A stretch of DNA of 64,000 nt, from assembly GCF_040932485.1 (NCBI RefSeq), contig NZ_JBFRBH010000001.1, positions 1,116,001 to 1,180,000 on the forward strand. Direction: 5' to 3'. A model generated the notes under the pieces. It saw only the letters and a program-made list of their open reading frames with translations. It ran no database searches and was not told where the DNA came from. Below, in pieces: positions 1 to 8,311 of the stretch. Source of the stretch: Gymnodinialimonas sp. 202GB13-11. GTDB taxonomy: Bacteria; Pseudomonadota; Alphaproteobacteria; Rhodobacterales; Rhodobacteraceae. A program made the position numbers and the translations under genes. The number at the start of each line of letters is the position of its first letter. Position 1 is the stretch's first letter.

Positions 1-2412
1 GTTCAGGACAACCCCGAATGGATGCCGAAGGACGACAGCAACCCCTATTTCACCTACGACCCGTCCAAATGCATCGTCTGCAACCGCTGCGTCCGCGCCT
101 GCGAGGAAGTGCAGGGAACCTTCGCGCTGACCATCGAAGGCCGTGGCTTCGACAGCCGCGTCTCCGCCGGTGGCCCGGACAATGATTTCCTGACCTCCGA
201 TTGCGTCTCCTGCGGGGCCTGCGTGCAGGCCTGCCCAACCGCGACGCTCGAGGAAAAATCGGTCATCGAGCTTGGCACGCCCGAACGCTCCGTCGTCACC
301 ACCTGCGCCTATTGCGGCGTCGGCTGCTCATTCAAGGCCGAACTGAACGGCGACGAACTCGTCCGCATGACGCCTTACAAACATGGCGAGGCCAACCGGG
401 GCCATTCCTGCGTCAAAGGCCGTTTCGCCTGGGGCTACGCCAACCACCAGGATCGTATTCTCAGCCCGATGATCCGCGACAGCATCGACCAGCCATGGAA
501 GGAAGTCAGCTGGGAAGAGGCCATGGACTTCACCGCCAAGCGCCTGAAATCGCTTCAGGAAAAGCATGGCCGCAAATCCATCGGCGTGATCACGTCCTCG
601 CGCTGCACGAATGAGGAAACCTACCTCGTCCAGAAGCTCGCCCGCGGCGTCTTCATGAACAACAACACCGACACCTGCGCCCGCGTCTGCCATTCGCCCA
701 CCGGCTACGGCCTGGGCCAGACCTTCGGCACCTCCGCCGGGACGCAGAACTTCGACAGCGTGCAGCACACGGACGTCGCCGTCATCATCGGGGCGAACCC
801 GACGGACGGCCACCCGGTCTTTGCCTCACGTCTGAAAAAGCGCCTGCGCCAAGGCGCGAAGCTCATCGTGATCGACCCGCGCCGCACCGATATCGTGCGC
901 TCGGCCCATATCGAGGCGTCGCACCACCTGCCGCTTCGCCCGGGCACCAACGTGGCCGTCGTCACGGCGCTGGCCCATGTCATCGTCACCGAGAAGATCT
1001 ATGACGAGGCCTTCATCCGCGAGCGCTGCGATTGGGATGAATTCCAGGATTACGCGGCCTTCGTCTCCGACCCGCGCCACAGCCCCGAGATGACCGAAGT
1101 GCTGACCGGCGTGCCCGCCAAAGAGCTGCGCGAGGCCGCCCGCCTTTACGCCACCGGCGGCAACGGCGCGATCTACTACGGCCTCGGCGTCACCGAGCAT
1201 TCCCAAGGCTCAACAACTGTCATGGGCATCGCGAACCTTGCCATGATGACCGGCAATATCGGGCGCGAAGGCGTTGGCGTGAACCCGCTGCGCGGCCAGA
1301 ACAACGTGCAGGGCTCCTGCGACATGGGATCATTCCCGCACGAACTGCCCGGCTACCGCCATGTGAAGGGCGACGAAGTCCGCGCGATCTTCGAGAGCAA
1401 GTGGAACGTCAAGATCGACCCCGAACCGGGTCTGCGCATCCCCAACATGCTGGATGCCGCCGTCGCGGGGGACTTCAAGGGCCTCTACTGCCAGGGCGAA
1501 GACATCCTGCAATCGGACCCTGACACGCACCACGTCCAGGCGGGCCTTGCCGCGATGGAATGCGTGATCGTCCATGACCTGTTCCTGAACGAGACGGCGA
1601 ATTACGCCCATGTCTTCCTGCCGGGCTCCACCTTCCTCGAAAAGGACGGGACCTTCACCAATGCCGAACGCCGCATCAACCGCGTGCGCGAGGTGATGAA
1701 GCCGAAACAGGGCTACGCCGATTGGGAAGTCACCCAGCTTCTGGCGCAGGCCATGGGCGCGGATTGGAACTATAACCATCCGTCTGAAATCATGGACGAA
1801 ATCGCCGAAACCACGCCCGGCTTCGCCAACGTCAACTACGACATGCTGGAAGAGCGTGGCAGCGTCCAATGGCCCTGCAACGACAATGCGCCCGATGGCT
1901 CACCCATCATGCATATCGACGGCTTCGTGCGCGGCAAGGGGCGGTTCATCAACACCGAATATGTCGCTACCGATGAACGCACCGGCCCGCGTTTCCCGCT
2001 GCTGCTAACCACGGGCCGCATCCTGTCGCAGTACAATGTCGGCGCGCAGACCCGGCGGACGGAAAACTCCGTCTGGCATTCCGAGGATGTGTTGGAAATC
2101 CACCCCCACGACGCCGAAGTGCGCGGCGTCAAAGAAGGCGATTGGGTCAAGCTGGCTTCGCGTGCGGGGGAAACGAGCTTACGTGCCACACTCACCGACC
2201 GGGTTGTGCCTGGGGTTGTCTACACGACCTTCCACCACCCGGACACGCAGGCCAATGTCATCACCACCGATTACTCCGACTGGGCCACGAACTGCCCGGA
2301 ATACAAGGTGACGGCGGTGCAAGTCGGCCTGTCGAACGGCCCGACCGAATGGCAGCGCGAGTATAACGCACAGGCCGAGCGCTCGCGCCGCATCCAGACG
2401 GCGGCGGAGTAA
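1..2412 (+). CDS. fdsA: NAD-dependent formate dehydrogenase, alpha (molybdenum) subunit, 5' end outside window
   Basis: Catalytic subunit that oxidises formate to CO2 at a bis-MGD molybdenum centre and passes electrons through Fe-S clusters to the diaphorase subunits. The frame is open from base 1, so the N-terminus, including the usual [2Fe-2S] domain, lies upstream. Numbering from the Met at base 22: two ferredoxin-type clusters (Cys17/20/23/27 and Cys61/64/67/71), the MGD-domain cluster (Cys95/98/102 and Cys130), and the RVCH motif with Cys223 as expected Mo ligand followed by His. The C-terminal molybdopterin-dinucleotide domain is complete. A small secreted protein, fdhD and fdsD follow in one operon, the pattern of cytosolic FdsGBACD enzymes such as that of Rhodobacter capsulatus. 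The beta and gamma subunits should lie just left of the window. Cys in place of selenocysteine is normal here. Confidence 0.95.
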   Translation, partial: VQDNPEWMPKDDSNPYFTYDPSKCIVCNRCVRACEEVQGTFALTIEGRGFDSRVSAGGPDNDFLTSDCVSCGACVQACPTATLEEKSVIELGTPERSVVTTCAYCGVGCSFKAELNGDELVRMTPYKHGEANRGHSCVKGRFAWGYANHQDRILSPMIRDSIDQPWKEVSWEEAMDFTAKRLKSLQEKHGRKSIGVITSSRCTNEETYLVQKLARGVFMNNNTDTCARVCHSPTGYGLGQTFGTSAGTQNFDSVQHTDVAVIIGANPTDGHPVFASRLKKRLRQGAKLIVIDPRRTDIVRSAHIEASHHLPLRPGTNVAVVTALAHVIVTEKIYDEAFIRERCDWDEFQDYAAFVSDPRHSPEMTEVLTGVPAKELREAARLYATGGNGAIYYGLGVTEHSQGSTTVMGIANLAMMTGNIGREGVGVNPLRGQNNVQGSCDMGSFPHELPGYRHVKGDEVRAIFESKWNVKIDPEPGLRIPNMLDAAVAGDFKGLYCQGEDILQSDPDTHHVQAGLAAMECVIVHDLFLNETANYAHVFLPGSTFLEKDGTFTNAERRINRVREVMKPKQGYADWEVTQLLAQAMGADWNYNHPSEIMDEIAETTPGFANVNYDMLEERGSVQWPCNDNAPDGSPIMHIDGFVRGKGRFINTEYVATDERTGPRFPLLLTTGRILSQYNVGAQTRRTENSVWHSEDVLEIHPHDAEVRGVKEGDWVKLASRAGETSLRATLTDRVVPGVVYTTFHHPDTQANVITTDYSDWATNCPEYKVTAVQVGLSNGPTEWQREYNAQAERSRRIQTAAE

Positions 2413-2415
2413 CGT

Positions 2416-2862
2416 ATGCTACGGCTGGTGCAATATGCAGTCACGGCGATGCTTGCCGCGCCCGGTGTTGCATCGGCAGATAGTATAACCTGCCCCGAAT
2501 TTTGGCAGCCGGTTGTGAACGAATTCGCCGCGCTGCTGGCGACGCCGGATTATGACGGGATCGCTGGCGGTGTTCGGTCGGAACGCGGCGTTCTGGGCGA
2601 CTGCTTTGACCTTGGGGCCGTGATGCCTATTTACGCAGCCCATCTTGAAGCTGTACCCGAGTTGATGCGCGGTGAACCCGAGCTCTGCGGCACCGTTTCT
2701 ATGGCAGGGGCGGATGGCTTTCTCATACTTCTGACGTTGCCTGAAGAGGAAGCCAGATTGGCTGGCGAGAGGTGTCAAAGACTTTTGGGGCAGCTGCCAC
2801 TTGCGATTTCGCTGCACCGCCGGGGTCTTGAGCGAGTAGGATATGAGGGCGGTGAGGGATGA
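2416..2862 (+). CDS. small secreted protein of unknown function inside the formate dehydrogenase operon
   Basis: 148 residues. The first ~21 residues form a signal peptide with an apparent cleavage after VASA. The mature part has four cysteines (26, 63, 91, 120), an even number that could make two disulfides in the periplasm. I recognise no family. It starts 3 bases after the alpha-subunit stop and overlaps fdhD by 4 bases (ATGA), so it is translationally embedded in the operon although formate dehydrogenase of this type is cytosolic. Base composition looks more AT-rich than its neighbours (for example around 2478-2510), a hint of later insertion. An antisense frame of the same length exists, but the sense frame has the signal peptide and operon fit. 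Confidence 0.75.
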   Translation: MLRLVQYAVTAMLAAPGVASADSITCPEFWQPVVNEFAALLATPDYDGIAGGVRSERGVLGDCFDLGAVMPIYAAHLEAVPELMRGEPELCGTVSMAGADGFLILLTLPEEEARLAGERCQRLLGQLPLAISLHRRGLERVGYEGGEG

Positions 2863-3668
2863 CACCCACCCACTCCATATCCGCCGAGGCCCTCGGCTCT
2901 TCCGACGCCCGCGACGTCGCGCGCTCGCTGCCCGAGGAAACGCCCGTTGCCGTGACCGTCAACGGCACGACGCAGGCCGTGATGATGTGTTCGCCCGCCG
3001 ACCTTGAGGATTTCGCCACCGGTTTCGCCTTCACCGAAGGCTTTGCCACGCCCGACCAGATCGAGAGCGTGGAGATCATCGAAAGCGATCAGGGGATTGA
3101 GGCACGCCTCTGGGTGCCCGACGCCATCGCCGAGGCGCTCGGCGACCGCCGCCGCGCCATGATGGGCCCGGTCGGCTGCGGCCTCTGCGGCATCGACTCG
3201 CTGGAACAAGCATTGCGCGATTTGCCGGTGTTGGGGCAGGGCGGCTCCATCGGTCTGGCCGAGGCCGCAAAAGCGCCCGAGATGTTGCGCGCCCACCAGC
3301 CGCTCCACGACCTGACCCATGCCGTCCATGCCTCAGGCTTCCTGACACCCGGCCAAGGCGTGACCCTCGCGCGTGAGGATGTCGGCCGTCACAACGCGCT
3401 CGACAAGCTGATCGGCGCGGCCTTGCGCGACGACACCGACCTCAGCCAAGGCGCCATCGTCCTGACCTCCCGCATTTCCGTCGAGATGGTCCAGAAAACC
3501 GTCCTCGCCGGATGTCCGATCCTCATCGCCGTTTCCGCCCCAACGGCCCATGCCGTGCGACTGGCCGAGGCCGCGAACCTCACCATCGCCGCCTTCGCTC
3601 GCGAAGACCGGCTCGAGACCTTTACCCATTCAAACCGCATCGACTGGAGCCAAACCCATGCCGCATGA
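2859..3668 (+). CDS. fdhD: formate dehydrogenase accessory sulfurtransferase FdhD
   Basis: 269 residues. FdhD (FdsC in this operon type) transfers sulfur from a cysteine desulfurase to the molybdenum cofactor before it is inserted in formate dehydrogenase. The catalytic CxxC pair is Cys107-Gly-Leu-Cys110 in a GCGLCG context, and the C-terminal half carries the conserved EDVGRHNALDK stretch and the SRIS segment of the family. Length is normal. It overlaps the preceding small gene by 4 bases and the following fdsD by 11 bases, so the three are translationally coupled. Confidence 0.96.
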   Translation: MTPTHSISAEALGSSDARDVARSLPEETPVAVTVNGTTQAVMMCSPADLEDFATGFAFTEGFATPDQIESVEIIESDQGIEARLWVPDAIAEALGDRRRAMMGPVGCGLCGIDSLEQALRDLPVLGQGGSIGLAEAAKAPEMLRAHQPLHDLTHAVHASGFLTPGQGVTLAREDVGRHNALDKLIGAALRDDTDLSQGAIVLTSRISVEMVQKTVLAGCPILIAVSAPTAHAVRLAEAANLTIAAFAREDRLETFTHSNRIDWSQTHAA

Positions 3669-3861
3669 AAAACTCACCCGCATGGCCAACCAGATCGCCA
3701 CCTTCTTCGCGACCCAACCCGGTGCCGATCAGGCCGAGCGTGTCGCTGCCCATCTGAAGGATTTCTGGGGGCCGGAAATGCGCGCCGAATTGAAAGCCCA
3801 CGCAGCCGAGGATGACAGCGATCTGGCACCGCTTGTCAAAGACGCGATCCCACTGATCTGA
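3658..3861 (+). CDS. fdsD: formate dehydrogenase delta subunit FdsD
   Basis: 67 residues from the ATG at 3658, starting MPHEKLTRMANQIATFF. This matches FdsD: a small cytosolic protein with an N-terminal MANQIA-type helix and a central DFWGPEMR motif. FdsD is required for maturation or stability of the FdsABG formate dehydrogenase and is usually the last gene of the operon, as here. The start overlaps the end of fdhD by 11 bases. A longer frame upstream exists but runs through fdhD and is not needed. Confidence 0.9.
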   Translation: MPHEKLTRMANQIATFFATQPGADQAERVAAHLKDFWGPEMRAELKAHAAEDDSDLAPLVKDAIPLI

Positions 3862-3910
3862 GCGCGGCCACCGCGGCACGCATTCCTCTATAAGATCTGT
3901 CCAAAACTCT

Positions 3911-3985
3911 TCCCGAACGGGAGGGGTTTTGCACCCCGGCCCTCCCAAAGTCCTCCCGAACGGGAACATCTCCTCCCGAACGGGA
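3911..3985. promoter_or_regulatory. three copies of the palindrome TCCCGAACGGGA
   Basis: TCCCG-AA-CGGGA occurs at 3911-3922, 3954-3965 and 3974-3985. The last two are exactly 20 bases apart start to start, about two helical turns, and the first is 43 bases before the second. The flanks extend to CTCCCGAACGGGAG in two copies. The 2-base centre is too short for a stable hairpin, so a bound dimeric regulator is likelier than a terminator. The copies lie between fdsD and the dehydratase and could serve the latter. I do not recognise the cognate factor. Confidence 0.5.
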
Positions 3986-4033
3986 GGGCTTTCGGCGGCT
4001 TGAGGCGGCGGCCTCGCGCGGGTAAGGTTTCAA

Positions 4034-4059
4034 TATACGAATTTCGGTCTCACTATACG
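4034..4059 (+). promoter_or_regulatory. TATACG direct repeat just upstream of the dehydratase
   Basis: TATACG occurs at 4034-4039 and 4054-4059, again exactly 20 bases apart, ending 10 bases before the dehydratase start codon. The block is AT-rich within a GC-rich region and is flanked by GGTTTC on the left and GGAACC on the right, giving an imperfect outer dyad. It could be a repressor site overlapping the transcription start. No function is demonstrated by sequence alone. Confidence 0.35.
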
Positions 4060-4069
4060 GAACCAAATC

Positions 4070-5839
4070 ATGTCCGACACCCGCGCCAACCGCCGTTACC
4101 GGTCCCAGGAATGGTTTGACAATCCCAACAACCCGGGCATGACCGCGCTTTATCTTGAGCGTTACCAGAACCAGGCATTCACCCAGGGCGAATTGCAGGC
4201 CGAAAAGCCGATCATCGGCATCGCGCAGACCGGCTCGGACCTTGTGCCGTGCAATAAAATCCATGTTTTTCTGATGGATAGGATCAAGGCAGGTATCCGA
4301 GACGCGGGCGGCATTCCCTTGGAGTTCCCTGTGCATCCGATCCAGGAAACCGGCAAGCGCCCCACCGCGGCCCTCGATCGAAACCTGCAATATCTGTCTT
4401 TGGTTGAGGTCCTGCACGGCTACCCAATCGACGGCGTGGTGCTGACAACGGGCTGCGACAAGACCACCCCCGCCATGCTGATGGGCGCGGCCACTGTCGA
4501 CCTCCCCGCCATCGCTTTGAACGGCGGTCCAATGCTCGACGGCTGGTACAAAGGCAAGCGCGCAGGTTCTGGAACTAGCATCTGGGAAGGCCGCAGACTG
4601 CTGGCCAAGGGCGAGATAGATTACAATGAATTCATGGAGTTAGCCTGCGCCAGCTCACCCTCGCTTGGCCATTGCAACACCATGGGCACGGCCTCAACTA
4701 TGAACGCCTTGGCCGAAGCCTTGGGCATGACGCTGCCGGGCGCAGCGGCCATTCCGGCCCCCTTCCGCGAGCGGATGGAGATGGCCTACCTCACCGGTCG
4801 CCGGGCGGTGGAAATGGTCGAGGAAGATCTCAAGCCCTCCGACATTCTCACCCGCCAAGCCTTTGAAAACGCGATCAAAGTCAACACAGCCATTGGCGGC
4901 TCCACCAATGCGCCACCGCATTTGCAGGCCTTGGCGCGCCATGCGGGTGTCGAGCTTCACGTCACCGATTGGGAAAAAATCGGCCACGCTTTGCCACTGT
5001 TGGTGAACATGCAGCCCGCCGGCGAATACCTCGGCGAAAGCTTTTTCCGTGCTGGCGGTGTGCCGGCTGTGATGGGCGAATTGATGGCCGAAGGGCTTCT
5101 GGACACCACCGTCATGACCGCATCCGGCAAGCCGCTCAAAGATGCGCTCGGTGCAATTCGCTCTCAAGATCAGGATGTTATCCGTCCCGTCGCCAACCCG
5201 ATGCGCGAAGAGGCGGGCTTCGCTGTCCTCTCTGGCAACCTCTTCGACAGCGCCCTTATGAAGACCTCCGTGATCTCCGAGGATTTCCGCACGCGCTTCC
5301 TGAAGGACAACCAGTTCGAAGGCCGCGCCATCGTGTTTGAAGGCCCCGAAGACTACCACGACCGCGTCAATGACCCCGACCTCGCCATTGACGATCGCTC
5401 GATCCTCTTCATCCGCGGCGTGGGCTGCGTGGGGTATCCCGGTTCAGCCGAGGTAGTGAACATGCAACCCCCTGATATGCTTATCAAAGAAGGGATCAAG
5501 CATCTGCCCACCGTGGGCGACGGGCGCCAATCCGGCACATCGGAATCGCCGTCGATCCTCAACGCTTCACCGGAATCCGTTGTTGGCGGCGGCTTGGCCT
5601 ATCTGCAGACCGGCGACACGGTCCGCCTTGACCTGAACGAAGGCACGCTGAACGCGATGGTTCCCGAAGAGGAATGGGCGACCCGCAAAGCGGCCTGGAC
5701 CCCGCCGGAGATCACACACCAGACGCCCTGGCAAGAACTCTACCGCAAACATGTGGGCCAGCTTGCAGATGGCGGCTGCCTTGAACTGGCGACAGCATAT
5801 CAACGGATCGCGAAGGACCTACCGCGCGACAACCACTAA
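4070..5839 (+). CDS. IlvD/Edd-family dehydratase, sugar-acid type (arabinonate/xylonate dehydratase-like)
   Basis: 589 residues. Members dehydrate 2,3-dihydroxy acids using a [2Fe-2S] cluster and Mg2+. Three cysteines in the family positions, Cys61 (VPCNK), Cys129 (GCDKT) and Cys202 (GHCNTMG), are the expected cluster ligands, and PSLGHCNTMGTASTMN is the family signature. Length and the C-terminal TSESPSILN segment fit the pentonate subgroup (L-arabinonate or D-xylonate dehydratase) better than valine/isoleucine IlvD or 6-phosphogluconate Edd. The exact substrate cannot be settled from sequence, since no sugar transporter or partner dehydrogenase lies next to it. It stands alone, preceded by the repeat-bearing 208-base region. 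Confidence 0.85.
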   Translation: MSDTRANRRYRSQEWFDNPNNPGMTALYLERYQNQAFTQGELQAEKPIIGIAQTGSDLVPCNKIHVFLMDRIKAGIRDAGGIPLEFPVHPIQETGKRPTAALDRNLQYLSLVEVLHGYPIDGVVLTTGCDKTTPAMLMGAATVDLPAIALNGGPMLDGWYKGKRAGSGTSIWEGRRLLAKGEIDYNEFMELACASSPSLGHCNTMGTASTMNALAEALGMTLPGAAAIPAPFRERMEMAYLTGRRAVEMVEEDLKPSDILTRQAFENAIKVNTAIGGSTNAPPHLQALARHAGVELHVTDWEKIGHALPLLVNMQPAGEYLGESFFRAGGVPAVMGELMAEGLLDTTVMTASGKPLKDALGAIRSQDQDVIRPVANPMREEAGFAVLSGNLFDSALMKTSVISEDFRTRFLKDNQFEGRAIVFEGPEDYHDRVNDPDLAIDDRSILFIRGVGCVGYPGSAEVVNMQPPDMLIKEGIKHLPTVGDGRQSGTSESPSILNASPESVVGGGLAYLQTGDTVRLDLNEGTLNAMVPEEEWATRKAAWTPPEITHQTPWQELYRKHVGQLADGGCLELATAYQRIAKDLPRDNH

Positions 5840-5881
5840 GGTCTCCGCGCCCCGGCGATTTGCAAAGCAAGGCGCAACACC

Positions 5882-6508
5882 TCAAAGGCGGGACAGGGCG
5901 ACCTTAAGATCGCCGTAGCCTGTGAAGCGACGTTCAAACGCCAATCCCAGCGCTTCGGCATGTCCGCGGGCCTTTTCGGTCAAGACCGGGTCGTCCACCT
6001 GCGCCTGATAGACGAGCTTTTCATAGTTTCCGAAATACATCTCACGCAATTCCGGGAAGCGGTCCAAACCGAGCGGCTTCGTCACAAACGCATCGAACTG
6101 CTTCACCAGAAAGTCGGTCAGGTAGAAGGCGGTCATTTCATCACGGGCCTCAAACGCCGCATTTCCTTCGAAAAAGCTGTAACAATGCGGGCCCTCCAGC
6201 ATCTCGACGCCCAATTCGGCGCATTTGGCTTGTAACAATCCGCCCGTGCCGCAATCGGCGTAGAGGACATAGACCTGCGCATATGCACCGGAGCGTGCGC
6301 GGACTGCAGACTCGACGGCGTCGGGGATCTGGTCGGGCGTGTTATGCAACTTGGCCGGTAAACAGTGCAGATCAAGATGATCCCACCCATTTAACCGTTT
6401 CAAAGCAAGGACTTCGTGGGCAAGTGCGCCACAAGCAAGCAGCAGGATTTGACCCTTTATTGGTGCATCCATGCCGAATTCGACCAGCTTTTTATCATCC
6501 ACGTGCAT
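5882..6508 (-). CDS. DUF1638 domain protein, probably corrinoid/methyl-transfer associated
   Basis: 208 residues, cytosolic. Matches the DUF1638 family: LLACGALAHE near the N-terminus, then YADCGTGG and EGPHCYSFFEG. Cys26, Cys86, Cys95, Cys109 and His31 are candidates for a metal or corrinoid role. From general knowledge the family is often found beside corrinoid methyltransferases in methanogens and other bacteria. Here a B12-binding protein and a homocysteine methyltransferase lie within 6 kb on the same strand. AGAAGGTG about 6 bases before the ATG supports the start; an internal Met at codon 13 is the alternative. Biochemical function unknown. Confidence 0.8.
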   Translation of the reverse strand: MHVDDKKLVEFGMDAPIKGQILLLACGALAHEVLALKRLNGWDHLDLHCLPAKLHNTPDQIPDAVESAVRARSGAYAQVYVLYADCGTGGLLQAKCAELGVEMLEGPHCYSFFEGNAAFEARDEMTAFYLTDFLVKQFDAFVTKPLGLDRFPELREMYFGNYEKLVYQAQVDDPVLTEKARGHAEALGLAFERRFTGYGDLKVALSRL

Positions 6509-6641
6509 TGAAACACCTTCTCACGGGCCCGTGCGCTCACAGAGCCGTCAATTGAGCGGAGCCTGTGATGCAGCGATGTTCAAGCCAGAAATCACTCACG
6601 GCGACACCGCCACCGACATCATACCAAAAGGGACCGACACA

Positions 6642-7148
6642 ATGGCAACCGCAACTACAAACCCGACATCCGCCGCGCTGCCGCGCATCACCCTCGACAC
6701 GCTCGTTCTGATCGCTCTGGCCGGAGCGGCAGGGACGATGGCCTTTGATCTCTGGGGCAAAACGATTGCGCCGCTTCTCGGCCTTGGCGGCCTGTCCCCA
6801 GTTGGTCTGGCGCGGGGCTTCCTCGGTGCGCTCGGTCTGCCGAATGGGGCGCCGTACGGCAACCTTATGCACCTGTTTCTGGTAGGTGTGATTGCTTACC
6901 CGGTCGGCTGGCTCTTCATTGCTCGTCCGCTTTTCAACAAAGCTGTGCCGGGGCTGCATTGGACCATTGCTTCGGCACTTTATGGTGCAGCGCTTTGGGT
7001 CTTCGCCATCGGCTTCATCGCATGGTTTGCAGGCAACCCGGCCTTCCTAGGTTTTGCACGGATCACTTGGGTCGCGCTGGCGGGTCATGTCCTTTACGGC
7101 GTCGTGGCTGCGGCCACAGTTGTCTATCTGGAAAAGCGCACGGCCTGA
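6642..7148 (+). CDS. small integral membrane protein, unknown function
   Basis: 168 residues from the ATG at 6642, chosen because AAAAGGGA lies just upstream; in-frame Mets at 6576 and 6471 are alternatives, the latter overlapping the divergent gene. After a Thr/Ala-rich leader there are about four hydrophobic segments (roughly residues 17-35, 73-92, 102-125 and 135-160). I recognise no named family with confidence. Transcription appears to start in the space shared with the divergent DUF1638 gene and ends at a strong terminator. Confidence 0.7.
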   Translation: MATATTNPTSAALPRITLDTLVLIALAGAAGTMAFDLWGKTIAPLLGLGGLSPVGLARGFLGALGLPNGAPYGNLMHLFLVGVIAYPVGWLFIARPLFNKAVPGLHWTIASALYGAALWVFAIGFIAWFAGNPAFLGFARITWVALAGHVLYGVVAAATVVYLEKRTA

Positions 7149-7170
7149 GATTTGTCGCGTAACGAGTTGT

Positions 7171-7202
7171 GGCGGGTCGCTTGGAAGCGGCCCGCCTTTT
7201 TT
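7171..7202 (+). terminator. rho-independent terminator
   Basis: A 12-bp stem, GGCGGGTCGCTT with AAGCGGCCCGCC (one T-G pair), has a 2-base loop and is followed by six T. It lies 22 bases after the membrane-protein stop and abuts the end of the convergent 57-residue gene. Confidence 0.9.
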
Positions 7203-7203
7203 G

Positions 7204-7377
7204 TCAGAGCTTGCGGACGAAGCTCCACGAGACAAGGCTCAGCATGGCCCCCACGCCAAGCGGTGCGGCCATCGCCCAAAAGCCGTTGCCCCAAGCCAGC
7301 GCCAGCCAAAGCAGCAGGCCGGAGCCTGCGAGAGCCACGAAGAAAAGTCCGAAGAGAATGCGGAATTGGATGCTCAT
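7204..7377 (-). CDS. 57-residue two-helix membrane protein
   Basis: Short frame starting MSIQFRILFGLFFVALAG. Two hydrophobic helices (about residues 6-27 and 31-50) are followed by the basic tail SFVRKL. GAGGA lies 9 bases before the ATG, and the stop sits directly against the terminator of the convergent gene, leaving no spare sequence. Both points support a real gene despite its size. Function unknown. Confidence 0.6.
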   Translation of the reverse strand: MSIQFRILFGLFFVALAGSGLLLWLALAWGNGFWAMAAPLGVGAMLSLVSWSFVRKL

Positions 7378-7447
7378 ATCTGGTCGTCCTCAAGTTGTTG
7401 TCGAGGCGCGAGATGGAGTGATTTGAGGGGCCGCCAAGCGCGGCGGA

Positions 7448-8311
7448 TTAACGCGGGCGTTGCAAGCGCGGGGCAAGGATGGCCACGGCTATTCCGATCA
7501 GGATGACAAGGCCGAAAATCGCCTCTGGCAGGGTGATGCGTTCGCCCAAAATGATGGCCGCCGTGACGATGCCCACAACCGGGATCCCAAGGGCAAAGGG
7601 CGTGACCTGAGCTGCGGGATGGCGAGAAAGAAGGGCCCCCCAGATCGAGTAGCCGATAATGGTTGATGCGATGGCGACGTAAAGGACAGCGCCCCAGCCC
7701 GCGGGGTTGAGAGCGGTTAGTGTGGCGAATGGAGTTGCGCCTTCGATCAGGGCGGAGAGGCCGAGCATGGGCAAAGGCGGGATGAGGCTGGCCCAGATGA
7801 ACAGGGCCAGCATGTTAACACCGGGCAAGCGTCGCAGGATCAGGTTGCCACAGGCCCAGGACAGGGCACCACACATGACCAGCGTGAGGCCCCAAAGCGT
7901 GATGTTTCCCCCGCCGTTGAGCGCGAAACCGGCAACGCCCGCACAGGCCAATGCAATGCCTGCCGCCTGAAGCCATGTGATCCGCTCTCCATAAACCAGG
8001 GCGGCTAGAAGGATCGTCAGCGGGGCCTGGCTCTGGAGAAGGAGCGAGGCGAGGCCCGCCGACGCATCGGCCCGCATGGCCGAGAACAGGAAGGCGAATT
8101 GGCCCATGTTCAAAAGCGCGCCCACGCCGATGATGGCGAGCCACGGGGCAGGGCGTTTGAAGAAGAAGAGCAATGGGACAAGGATTGCAAACCGCAGCCC
8201 CACGAAGAGGAGGGGCGGGAGTTCTTCCAGCGCCAGCTTCATCGCCGTGAAGTTCGTGCCCCAGACGAAAATCACGATTATCGCCAGCAGGATGTCGCGC
8301 GGGGGCATCAT
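7448..8311 (-). CDS. EamA-family (DMT superfamily) transporter
   Basis: 287 residues, about ten membrane helices arranged as two tandem EamA repeats. The first begins FVWGTNFTAMKLAL, and the second contains the WGALLSRHPAAQVTPFAL segment typical of EamA/RhaT-like metabolite exporters (O-acetylserine/cysteine exporter group). Substrate unknown. Its start overlaps the upstream acetyltransferase stop by 4 bases, so the two are co-translated, which suggests export and acetylation acting on related small molecules. Confidence 0.85.
   Translation of the reverse strand: MMPPRDILLAIIVIFVWGTNFTAMKLALEELPPLLFVGLRFAILVPLLFFFKRPAPWLAIIGVGALLNMGQFAFLFSAMRADASAGLASLLLQSQAPLTILLAALVYGERITWLQAAGIALACAGVAGFALNGGGNITLWGLTLVMCGALSWACGNLILRRLPGVNMLALFIWASLIPPLPMLGLSALIEGATPFATLTALNPAGWGAVLYVAIASTIIGYSIWGALLSRHPAAQVTPFALGIPVVGIVTAAIILGERITLPEAIFGLVILIGIAVAILAPRLQRPR

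Noticed and set aside
3911-3985. TCCCGAACGGGA copies as a CRISPR array or terminator
   Set aside because: Units are 12 bases, irregularly spaced, with no T run; no cas genes.
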